Origin: CAMFKD01 sp964436955
GTDB taxonomy: Bacteria > Chlamydiota > Chlamydiia > Chlamydiales > JAJFMA01
NCBI GenBank assembly: GCA_964436955.1
Contig: CAYTFC010000037.1
Span: 1 to 28,243, forward strand
Direction: 5' to 3'
Length of the DNA: 28,243 nucleotides
How positions within the stretch are numbered: the stretch's first letter is position 1; each line of letters opens with the position of its first letter. The notes below the pieces were generated by a model. It worked only from the letters and a program-made list of their open reading frames with translations, was not told the origin of the DNA and ran no database searches. The position numbers and the translations under genes are program-made. Below, piece after piece: positions 15,747 to 23,222 of this stretch.

Positions 15747-15913
15747 GTACGCGCTCACGACCTCTCACACGCGCGTGGTTTTTCTGTAGACGAGTATTTG
15801 ACGATCAAACGCGACAACGGGCATGGCCACAGGCCATGTCCTAGAAGCGTTTGATCGTCAAATGCTCAGCTTTGGTCAAGAGCTTGTGCGTGTGAGAGGT
15901 CGTGAGCGCGTAC
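15747..15913. mobile_element. MITE-like palindromic element with 8-bp target site duplication
   Basis: The 167-bp element has perfect 26-bp terminal inverted repeats beginning GTACGCGCTCACGACC (15747-15772 and 15888-15913). A second inverted pair, ATTTGACGATCAAACGC, lies inside, and CATGGCC/GGCCATG forms the centre. AGTCAGAT flanks both ends directly (15739-15746 and 15914-15921), as expected for a transposition target duplication. There is no coding capacity, so movement would need a transposase in trans. It lies between the divergent mscS and the hydrolase at 16118. Confidence 0.8.
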
Positions 15914-16117
15914 AGTCAGATTACCCCTAGTTGATTTCCTGTCTATTCTAATTCAACGTAATGACATCGCAAAAAAAAATTCATCATCAGTAGTATTCAT
16001 TTAATAAAAGATAGTACATCAATACCCTTAATACGTCTTTATTACCTGAATGCTTCGACATTTTTTTCTTTTTTTTGATCTCTAATCCGAGATATAACAA
16101 AGAAAATGAGGGACAGG

Positions 16118-16981
16118 ATGAAAGTCTTTTCGGTAGAAGGCAACACCCAACGACTCGATGGCGGCGCGATGTTCGGCAGCTGTCCTAAGGCGCTTTGGCA
16201 ACACTGGACAGATGTCGATGACCAGAACCGTATTCATTTGGCTTGCCGTGCGCTTCTCGTGCAAACAGATGAAGGACGAAATGTCCTGTTTGAAACTGGA
16301 GTGGGATGCTTTTTTGACCCTAAGTTAAAAGAACGTTTTGGTGTTGTAGAACCCGAACATATGCTAATCAAAAACCTTGAAAGATTGGGCATCAGTGACA
16401 AAGATATCGATCAAGTTGTCCTATCACACTTGCATTTTGACCACGCTGGGGGCGTGCTCTCTGCATATGGCGATGGACCCGTCCGCTTACTATTCCCCAA
16501 CGCTAAGTTCTATGTAGGCAAGGACCACCTCCCCCGCGCACAGCAACCACACATTCGCGACCGCGCTTCATTCGTGCCATTAATCAATAAGTTGCTTTTG
16601 GAATCAGGTCGACTTCAATTGGTCGAAAGCCATACACATCCCGACCTAGACTTTGGCGTAACCTTCCGGTTCGTAGATGGACACACCCAAGGGCTAATGG
16701 TATCCACTTTACAGCTTAAAACGGGGCCGCTAGCATTTGTATCAGATCTCATCCCAGGTCTACCATGGATGCATCTCCCCATTACAATGGGGTACGATCG
16801 CTTCCCAGAAAGACTAGTCGATGAAAAAAAGCGCTTTTTGGAAGAAATGATGCAATTGAATGCCAAACTCTTCTTTACACACGATCCGCTTGTGCCCTGT
16901 GTGAGCATACAACAAGATGAAAGCGGTCGTTTTTTTGGCAGCCCAATCGACATACACTCCTTGAATCAGGATATCACGTGA
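16118..16981 (+). CDS. Metallo-beta-lactamase-fold hydrolase, YtnP/AHL-lactonase-like
   Basis: This zinc-dependent hydrolase of 287 residues shows the metal motif S-H-L-H-F-D-H-A-G-G (residues 103-112) and later D-G-H-T-Q-G and F-V-S-D-L. The opening segment R-L-D-G-G-A-M-F-G-x-x-P-K-A-L-W is the hallmark of a subgroup that includes the B. subtilis lactonase YtnP and other quorum-quenching lactonases. The substrate is not provable from sequence. An upstream in-frame ATG at 16106 would add four residues (M-R-D-R). I prefer 16118 because GAGG lies six bases before it and related proteins start with M-K-V-x-S-x-E-G-N. It overlaps the next gene by four bases, forming a two-gene unit. Confidence 0.87.
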   Translation: MKVFSVEGNTQRLDGGAMFGSCPKALWQHWTDVDDQNRIHLACRALLVQTDEGRNVLFETGVGCFFDPKLKERFGVVEPEHMLIKNLERLGISDKDIDQVVLSHLHFDHAGGVLSAYGDGPVRLLFPNAKFYVGKDHLPRAQQPHIRDRASFVPLINKLLLESGRLQLVESHTHPDLDFGVTFRFVDGHTQGLMVSTLQLKTGPLAFVSDLIPGLPWMHLPITMGYDRFPERLVDEKKRFLEEMMQLNAKLFFTHDPLVPCVSIQQDESGRFFGSPIDIHSLNQDIT

Positions 16982-17631
16982 AATTTATTTTTGAACAAAT
17001 ACGTGTTGGTGGCGACCGAAACTTTGCTTACTTAATCGGTGACCGAGCTAACAGTATAGGAGTAGTAGTAGACCCTTCATACAACCCGGAAACCGTTATT
17101 GAGCGTGCTAAAAAGCAGAACTTAAGTATCAAATACATCATCAATACGCATAGTCACAGCGATCATATCAATGGTAATGAAGTTGCCCAAAAACTTACGT
17201 TAGCTAAGATTGCCGCATATTCAGAATCGCCCATCATGCCTGACGTAAAGCTGAACGATGGTGATACACTTCAAATTGGGTCCATAGCAATACAAGTGAT
17301 ATGGACTCCAGGGCACTGTCCGGACCATATAGTGCTGCATATTCCCGAATTTGGTCTTGCATTGACCGGAGACCATCTTTTCATCGGAAAAATTGGTGGA
17401 ACTCTGACTGAGGAAGCGGCAGAACAACAATTTAGAAGTTTGCAAAAGATCTGCCGAGTGTTACCACCGCCAACGACAATCTGGCCAGGACATGATGTGG
17501 GATGCCGTCCATCGTCTACAATGGCATGGGAACGAATCAGTAACCCCTTTTTACTTGCGAAGGATATGCCGGCATTCATGCAATTAAAGATCTCCTGGCC
17601 TAACTACAAACAAGAACTTGGCTTGATGTAA
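16978..17631 (+). CDS. Metallo-beta-lactamase-fold hydrolase, glyoxalase II/ETHE1-like
   Basis: This 217-residue protein resembles hydroxyacylglutathione hydrolases and persulfide dioxygenases. Metal ligands are visible as T-H-S-H-S-D-H (57-63), P-G-H at 111-113 and G-D-H at 131-133. The closing motif I-W-P-G-H-D-V-G is followed by M-A-W-E-R-I-S-N-P-F-L, which matches the conserved C-terminal segment of this group. The full glyoxalase II C-terminal domain is absent, so a thioesterase or ETHE1-like role is as likely as glyoxalase II. The start is GTG inside the stop of the preceding hydrolase (GTGA), so the two are translationally coupled and may act on linked substrates. Confidence 0.87.
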   Translation: MKFIFEQIRVGGDRNFAYLIGDRANSIGVVVDPSYNPETVIERAKKQNLSIKYIINTHSHSDHINGNEVAQKLTLAKIAAYSESPIMPDVKLNDGDTLQIGSIAIQVIWTPGHCPDHIVLHIPEFGLALTGDHLFIGKIGGTLTEEAAEQQFRSLQKICRVLPPPTTIWPGHDVGCRPSSTMAWERISNPFLLAKDMPAFMQLKISWPNYKQELGLM

Positions 17632-17669
17632 AAATCACATGTTCAAAAATATCGCAGATTTTTTTATTT

Positions 17670-17760
17670 TACCACAGAGTTCACAGAGTAATCAGAGGCC
17701 TGCGGATTAAAACCCTGTTTTTTACCGCAGGCCTCGGAGTACTCTGTGAAATCTGTGGTA
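17670..17760. terminator. Large inverted repeat between convergent genes
   Basis: Arms of 36 bases (17670-17705 and 17725-17760) pair with three mismatches around a 19-base loop. The arms begin TACCACAGAGTTCACAGAG. It lies 38 bases after the stop of the hydrolase at 17631 and 10 bases before the end of icmF, and would serve as a bidirectional terminator. From memory, the ACCACAGAG...CACAGAG wording resembles dispersed intergenic repeats seen in other bacterial genomes; I have not verified this. Confidence 0.65.
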
Positions 17761-17770
17761 GAAATTTGCG

Positions 17771-20700
17771 TTACATGGATCGTCGGTATTCGCCACCGCA
17801 TTGATAGAGAAGGTGCGTAATCTGTCCCAAAGACGCATATTTTACAGTTTCCATAAGCTCTTCAAAAATATTTCCACCCGTTAAAGCGACTGTTCGCAAA
17901 CGCTCCAAAGCCTCTTTGTTTTGAGAGCCGGCACGTGTGATGAACTCCTTTGCACGTCTAATTTGATTATTCTTTTCCTTTTCTGTGGCACGCACAACTT
18001 CTATATGCTCATAGTCAGGTTGACCTGACTCTGACAAAAATGTATTCACTCCAATGATTGGAAGTTCGCCAGTCGCCTTTTGCATCTCATATTTCATCGA
18101 CTCAGTTTGAATGGCATGGCGCTGGTATTGTTTTTCCATCGCTCCCAAAACTCCACCTCGACGAGAAATCGAGTCAAATTCATTTAGCACCGCTTCTTCA
18201 ACAAGCTCCGTCAATTCTTCGTAATAAAAGGATCCTTGCATGGGATTATCACATTTATTCGGGCCAAACTCTTTGGTAAGAATCAGTTGAATGGCCATCG
18301 CGCGTCTTACTGATTCTTCAGTAGGGGTGGTAATCGCTTCATCATAGGCATTGGTGTGAAGAGAATTGCAATTATCATAAAAGGCCATCAAGGCTTGTAG
18401 CGTCGTACGCGTATCATTAAAGGCAATTTCTTGCGCATGCAAGCTCCTGCCAGATGTCTGCACATGATACTTCAAGCGACAGCTGCGGTCATTCGCTCCA
18501 TATTTATTGCGCATTGTTGTTGCCCAAATGCGCCTCGCTACACGCCCTATCACCGAATACTCTGGATCAAGTCCGCTGCTAAAGAAAAAAGAAAGATTGG
18601 GCGCGAAGTCATCTATTTTCATTCCACGAGACAGGTAGTACTCTACATATGTAAAACCGTTAGCCAAAGTAAATGCCAACTGAGTGATTGGATTAGCGCC
18701 AGCTTCCGCAATATGGTATCCACTTATGCTCACTGAATAAAAATTGTTAATTTGATGTTGAATAAAGTACTCTTGAATATCACCCATCATCTTCAAAGCA
18801 AAAGGAGATGAGAAAATGCAAGTATTTTGCGCTTGCTCTTCCTTCAAAATATCGGCTTGCACTGTCCCTCGCACACTTTTAAGCACTCTTTCTTTCAAGG
18901 TATCCGAGGGTTCAGAAGGCGTTTTTGCTCTTTCGAAATCGATAGCCGCATTAAAAAACATAGCTAACAGCATCGGAGCGGGGCCATTGATAGTAAGCGA
19001 TACGGACGTCAATGGATCAACTAAATCAAATCCCTTATACAACTCTTTCATATCGTCCAAAGTGGCAATGCTCACACCACTGTTGCCTATTTTGCCATAG
19101 ATATCTTGCTGCTCAGCAGGGTCTTCTCCATAGAGTGTCACCGAATCAAACGCTGTACTTAAGCGCTTTGCGTTGTCGTTGCGCGATAGATAGTGAAATC
19201 GCTTGTTGGTTCGCTGTGGAGAGCCTTCGCCCGCAAATTGACGCTTTGGATCTTCCACATCGCTTTTCAAATTAAAGACTCCGGCTGTGTAGGGAAAGCG
19301 ACCTGGAAAATTCTCTAAACGCATAAAGGTCAGAATATCACCCCAATCACGATAGCTTGGGAGAGCTATTTTTGGAATTCTAGTATCCGATAGCGATTGC
19401 GTAAATAGAGAGCGACGATGTAGTTTATCGCGTACAGTATAATCGAGAGTATCCTGAAGATATTCTTGCTTAAGTTTAGCAAAAGTATCAATCAAAGCTA
19501 AGTTGTTTTCGCCCAGTTGTAGACGTTTATCATTAATCACTTGCTCATCTGCATGAGCACCCTCTAAACAATATAGATCCGAAGCGATATCTGATTTAGC
19601 CTTTGTATCCGCTTTATAGCTGCGAACGGTTTCTGCTATTTCGCCCAGATAGAACGTGCGTTCTTGCGGAATGATCGTAAACAGCTTGGCTCTAACCAGA
19701 TTTTGAACGTTATTTAAGTCCACGCTTGCGAGTGGAAAACCCTTCTTGCGCAAGCTCTCTATCAAATAGACAAATAGCCTGGTGACAGCAGGATCGTTGA
19801 AATGTGAAGCGATGGTTCCGAATATAGGAAAGCCATCTCTATTTTCTTTCGTTACACGTTGATTGCGCGCGCTTGCGAATGCATGTAGTACATCTTCAAA
19901 GGCATCTAAAGAACCCATGCGATCAAACTTATTGAGAGCAACACATTCGGCAAAATCGAGCATATCAATCTTTTCCAGCTGTGAGGAAGCGCCATATTCA
20001 CTTGTCATCACATACATAGGCAGATTAGATAAATCTACCACCGCAGTATCGCTTTGACCGATACCAATAGTTTCCAAAAGAATAAGATCAAATTGGGCGT
20101 TTTGCATAAGCGTCAAAGCATTTGCGACCGATGCACTCATTTCTGAAGCTGAGCCACGAGTTGCCATCGAGCGGAGAAAAACTCGCCCATCATAGATATT
20201 ATTCATGCGAATGCGGTCGCCGAGCAAAGCCCCACCCGTCGCCTTTTTGCTCGGATCGAAGGTCAAAACACCCAAGCGACCTTTGGGCGATGCGTACAGA
20301 AAACGTCCTATAAGCTCATCAACTAAGGAACTCTTGCCAGCGCCTCCAGGACCAGTGATGCCGATAATAGGTGTACCACCTTTTGGACTACCCTTAAGCA
20401 AACTTTTGTGTTCTTGTTCAGCAAGCGATATGAGTTTCGCTAGTTCCAGATCAGACACTTGCTGATGATTCTGCATTTTTTTCAAACCAGCATCATAGAA
20501 GTCTTGCGAACGTGTGACGCTGGGTATGCGTTCAATAGCATCAAGAATGATGCCACGCGGCCCCAGCTTACGCCCATCTTCTGCGTGATACAGGCGTGAG
20601 ATGCCATAATCTTGAAGAGCTTGAATTTCGCTAGGAAGGATAGTTCCGCCACCGCCGCCGAAAATGGCCACATCATCAGCCCCGCGTTCTTTAAGTTGAT

Positions 20701-20935
20701 CGTAAAGATAGCGAAAGTACTCCATGTGACCACCCTGATAGGAGCTCACACAAATCGCATTCGCATCTTCCTGTACAACCGTTTTGACAAGCTGTTCGAC
20801 ACTACGATTGTGTCCAATATGGATGACTTCACAGCCCTCTTTTTGCAATAAGCGCCGAAATAAGTTGATGGAAGCATCATGCCCATCAAACAAAGAAGAA
20901 GCCGTCACTACGCGTATGATATCTGAGTTTGTCAT
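17771..20935 (-). CDS. icmF: Fused isobutyryl-CoA mutase (IcmF-type, adenosylcobalamin-dependent)
   Basis: This is a 1054-residue fusion of three parts. A B12-binding domain (about 5-135) has D-G-H-D-A-S with cobalt ligand His19. A MeaB-like GTPase chaperone (about 165-410) has the P-loop G-P-G-G-A-G-K-S (195-202), E-T-I-G-I-G-Q-S-D and N-K-F-D. A mutase substrate barrel (about 520-1054) has R-L-S-T-A-F-D-S-V-T, I-S-G-Y-H-I-A-E-A-G and Q-T-S-G. The architecture is that of IcmF, which interconverts isobutyryl- and n-butyryl-CoA (and isovaleryl-/pivalyl-CoA), not of methylmalonyl-CoA mutase. The Arg that binds methylmalonyl carboxylate is Gln703 here (A-Q-N-T-C-I-F), as in IcmF. The usual G-V-F-P-F-K reads G-V-F-N-L-K at 552-557, possibly altering substrate choice. 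It is divergent from the bkd operon. Requires imported or salvaged B12. Confidence 0.94.
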   Translation of the reverse strand: MTNSDIIRVVTASSLFDGHDASINLFRRLLQKEGCEVIHIGHNRSVEQLVKTVVQEDANAICVSSYQGGHMEYFRYLYDQLKERGADDVAIFGGGGGTILPSEIQALQDYGISRLYHAEDGRKLGPRGIILDAIERIPSVTRSQDFYDAGLKKMQNHQQVSDLELAKLISLAEQEHKSLLKGSPKGGTPIIGITGPGGAGKSSLVDELIGRFLYASPKGRLGVLTFDPSKKATGGALLGDRIRMNNIYDGRVFLRSMATRGSASEMSASVANALTLMQNAQFDLILLETIGIGQSDTAVVDLSNLPMYVMTSEYGASSQLEKIDMLDFAECVALNKFDRMGSLDAFEDVLHAFASARNQRVTKENRDGFPIFGTIASHFNDPAVTRLFVYLIESLRKKGFPLASVDLNNVQNLVRAKLFTIIPQERTFYLGEIAETVRSYKADTKAKSDIASDLYCLEGAHADEQVINDKRLQLGENNLALIDTFAKLKQEYLQDTLDYTVRDKLHRRSLFTQSLSDTRIPKIALPSYRDWGDILTFMRLENFPGRFPYTAGVFNLKSDVEDPKRQFAGEGSPQRTNKRFHYLSRNDNAKRLSTAFDSVTLYGEDPAEQQDIYGKIGNSGVSIATLDDMKELYKGFDLVDPLTSVSLTINGPAPMLLAMFFNAAIDFERAKTPSEPSDTLKERVLKSVRGTVQADILKEEQAQNTCIFSSPFALKMMGDIQEYFIQHQINNFYSVSISGYHIAEAGANPITQLAFTLANGFTYVEYYLSRGMKIDDFAPNLSFFFSSGLDPEYSVIGRVARRIWATTMRNKYGANDRSCRLKYHVQTSGRSLHAQEIAFNDTRTTLQALMAFYDNCNSLHTNAYDEAITTPTEESVRRAMAIQLILTKEFGPNKCDNPMQGSFYYEELTELVEEAVLNEFDSISRRGGVLGAMEKQYQRHAIQTESMKYEMQKATGELPIIGVNTFLSESGQPDYEHIEVVRATEKEKNNQIRRAKEFITRAGSQNKEALERLRTVALTGGNIFEELMETVKYASLGQITHLLYQCGGEYRRSM

Positions 20936-20970
20936 ATCTCATTTGATGTACTACAATATATTTTGCCTTG

Positions 20971-21091
20971 CAACGCTCGTGGTTTATATATTAGAGCTGC
21001 CAATTCGGCGAAGTGGCGCTACATGTTCTGTTACACCGTTGTAGCGCCGCTACGCCGAAGCGGCAAGATGGAGGATAGACCACGAGCGTTG
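20971..21091. repeat. Composite palindrome in the icmF/bkd divergent region (dispersed repeat copy 3)
   Basis: The outer arms CAACGCTCGTGGT (20971-20983) and ACCACGAGCGTTG (21079-21091) are perfect. Inside, TTCGGCGAAGTGGCGCTAC (21004-21022) pairs with GTAGCGCCGCTACGCCGAA (21041-21059), with mismatches. The right inner half with its loop matches the repeat at 3597-3639 in inverse orientation. No flanking direct repeat is seen. The element ends 75 bases before the E1 alpha start and begins 36 bases from the icmF start, so it sits inside the space that must hold both promoters. Confidence 0.7.
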
Positions 21092-21165
21092 TCTTTTCAC
21101 AAGCTGACGTTGTGATTTTTTCGGGTGTGTGGTTATGTAAAGTTATCTTTTGATTGGGGTAAATC

Positions 21166-22242
21166 ATGAAGCGCATCTGCTATTTGAACGTCGACGGCGA
21201 ACTGTCTAAGGAATGCACGCATCAAATTCCCGATGAAGAACTTGTTCGTGGCTACCACATCATGCTGCTAACCAGACAGATCGACGAGCGAATGATCACA
21301 CTTCAACGCCAAGGATCGATTAGCTTTGCCATGAGCTCATATGGCGAAGAAGGATGTGTTGTCGCCAGCGCAGCAGCCCTTAAGCCTCAGGACTGGATCT
21401 ATCCTCAGTATCGCGAAGATGGCGCCCTTTTTTGGCGGGGTTATACTCCTCTTCAGTATGTCCATCATATGTTTGGGAATGCCAAAGACTCTATCCTCGG
21501 ACGCCAGATGCCCAACCACTTCGGTTCACGTGAACTCAATGTTGTGACGGTTTCTTCGCCTCTAGCCACCAAAATTCCTCACGCAGCCGGCTGTGCCTAC
21601 GCCATGAAACTTCAAGGCGAAGAGGCCTGTGCTCTCTGCTACTTTGGCGAAGGCACCACCTCAAAAGGCGATTTTCACGTCGGATTAAATTTTGCAGCTG
21701 TGCGTAAAGCTCCGGTCATCTTCTTCTGCCGCAATAATCAATATGCCATTTCCACCAAAATCGCGAGCCAATATGCCTCGCCCGACATCGCAACCAAAGG
21801 CGAGTCTTATGGCATTACCTCCATACAAGTCGATGGCAATGATTACTTTGCAGTGCACGAAGCCGTCACCAAAGCCAGAGAACAATGCCTAGCTGGCAAT
21901 GGGCCCGTGCTTATCGAGGCCATGACATACCGTCTAGGCGCCCACTCCACGTCCGACGATCCGTCCGTTTACCGCACCGACGCAGAAGTCGATGAATGGA
22001 AGGGACGTGAACCGGTCTTGCGCCTTGGACGCTATATCCGAAAAAACAATCTTTGGGATGACGAACGAGAGAAAATTTATCTCGAACAGGTCAAAATTGA
22101 AATCGATGAAGCCATCAAAATCGCAAAAGAAACCCCTCTACCCGCACTTTCCACAATTATCAAAGATGTCTATTTCGAGGTTCCTGCAGCGCTTCAAGAA
22201 CAATATCGCGAACTGAAAACATTTTTTCCGGAGTCATCGTAG
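21166..22242 (+). CDS. bkdA: Branched-chain 2-oxoacid dehydrogenase E1 component, alpha subunit
   Basis: With E1 beta this protein decarboxylates branched-chain 2-oxoacids using thiamine diphosphate and passes the acyl group to lipoyl-E2. The ThDP motif begins F-G-E-G-T-T-S-K-G-D-F (160-170) and closes with F-C-R-N-N-Q-Y-A-I-S (187-196). The phosphorylation-loop-type segment Y-R-L-G-A-H-S-T-S-D-D-P-S-V-Y-R is close to the branched-chain type (G-H-H-S-T-S-D-D) rather than pyruvate dehydrogenase. The N-terminal Y-P-Q-Y-R-E-D-G is also typical. At 358 residues the length is a little short of usual. GGGG lies eight bases upstream of the ATG. First gene of a three-gene operon without an E3 gene in the window. 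Confidence 0.92.
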   Translation: MKRICYLNVDGELSKECTHQIPDEELVRGYHIMLLTRQIDERMITLQRQGSISFAMSSYGEEGCVVASAAALKPQDWIYPQYREDGALFWRGYTPLQYVHHMFGNAKDSILGRQMPNHFGSRELNVVTVSSPLATKIPHAAGCAYAMKLQGEEACALCYFGEGTTSKGDFHVGLNFAAVRKAPVIFFCRNNQYAISTKIASQYASPDIATKGESYGITSIQVDGNDYFAVHEAVTKAREQCLAGNGPVLIEAMTYRLGAHSTSDDPSVYRTDAEVDEWKGREPVLRLGRYIRKNNLWDDEREKIYLEQVKIEIDEAIKIAKETPLPALSTIIKDVYFEVPAALQEQYRELKTFFPESS

Positions 22243-22244
22243 AC

Positions 22245-23222
22245 ATGCCTGAGAGAAATATCATCCAATCGCTCAATCACACCTTGCATCTAGCATTCGC
22301 CAAAGACAAGCGTTTGGTGACCTTTGGCGAAGATTGCGGTTCCTTTGGCGGTGTCTTTCGCGTCACCGAAGGTCTACAAAAGAAGTTCGGAGCCGACCGC
22401 TGTTTCGATTCTCCCCTTTCTGAACGCGCAATCATTGGCTTTGGCATCGGAATGGCTGAAAAAGGACTTAAACCGATCTGCGAGATCCAGTTTGCCGACT
22501 ACATCTTTCCTGCCTACGACCAGATTGTGAATGAGTTGGCAAAACTACGCTACCGCACAGCTAACCAATACACAGCCCCTCTGATCATCCGTACACCCTA
22601 TGGTGGCGGCATTCATGGCGGACACTACCACTCTCAATCACCCGAAGCGCAGTTATTGCATACACCAGGAATTGTTGTCATCGTCATCTCCGATCCCTAC
22701 GACGCCAAAGGGCTATTGCTGTCCGCCATCCAGTCAAACGATCCTGTGCTCATACTTGAGCCGAAAAGGCTCTATCGCTCGCTAAAAGCCGAAGTTCCTG
22801 ACGAAGAGTATTTGATTCCCATCGGACAAGCCCATGTCGCCCGTCAAGGTCAACATGTGACGCTGATCGGTTGGGGCGCACAACATCACCAAAACATGCA
22901 GGCTGCTGAGGAAGTGCGCAAGGAAGAGAACATCGAGGTTGAAGTCATCAACCTGCGCACACTGAATCCGCTGGATATAAATACCGTCACCACTTCAGTG
23001 AAGAAAACAGGACGCTGTGTCGTCGCTCATGAAGCTCCCAAAACACAAGGTTTTGGAGCAGAAATTGCCGCACAAATCATGGAACGCTGCTTTTTAAGCC
23101 TACAAGCCCCTGTGAACCGCTGCTGTGGACTGGACACACCTTTTCCTCATTCATTAGAAAAAGAGTATTTACCAGACGCCTACAAAGTGAAAAAAGCCCT
23201 CCTAGACACGGTGAATTACTGA
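22245..23222 (+). CDS. bkdB: Branched-chain 2-oxoacid dehydrogenase E1 component, beta subunit
   Basis: This is the partner of the alpha subunit in the E1 heterotetramer. It shows the transketolase pyrimidine-binding fold landmarks: L-V-T-F-G-E-D-C-G-S-F-G-G-V-F-R at about 24-39, F-D-S-P-L-S-E-R-A-I-I-G-F (54-66), I-Q-F-A-D-Y-I-F-P-A-Y-D-Q-I-V-N-E, and the branched-chain-type loop G-G-H-Y-H-S-Q-S-P-E-A. The C-terminal transketolase domain has E-V-I-N-L-R-T-L-N-P-L-D and a V-A-H-E-A-P segment. The length of 325 is normal. It starts two bases after the alpha stop, with GGAG in the end of alpha serving as ribosome binding site. Confidence 0.92.
   Translation: MPERNIIQSLNHTLHLAFAKDKRLVTFGEDCGSFGGVFRVTEGLQKKFGADRCFDSPLSERAIIGFGIGMAEKGLKPICEIQFADYIFPAYDQIVNELAKLRYRTANQYTAPLIIRTPYGGGIHGGHYHSQSPEAQLLHTPGIVVIVISDPYDAKGLLLSAIQSNDPVLILEPKRLYRSLKAEVPDEEYLIPIGQAHVARQGQHVTLIGWGAQHHQNMQAAEEVRKEENIEVEVINLRTLNPLDINTVTTSVKKTGRCVVAHEAPKTQGFGAEIAAQIMERCFLSLQAPVNRCCGLDTPFPHSLEKEYLPDAYKVKKALLDTVNY

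Noticed and set aside
17771..20935. Methylmalonyl-CoA mutase
   Set aside because: The fused GTPase architecture and Gln703 in place of the carboxylate-binding Arg identify the IcmF type.
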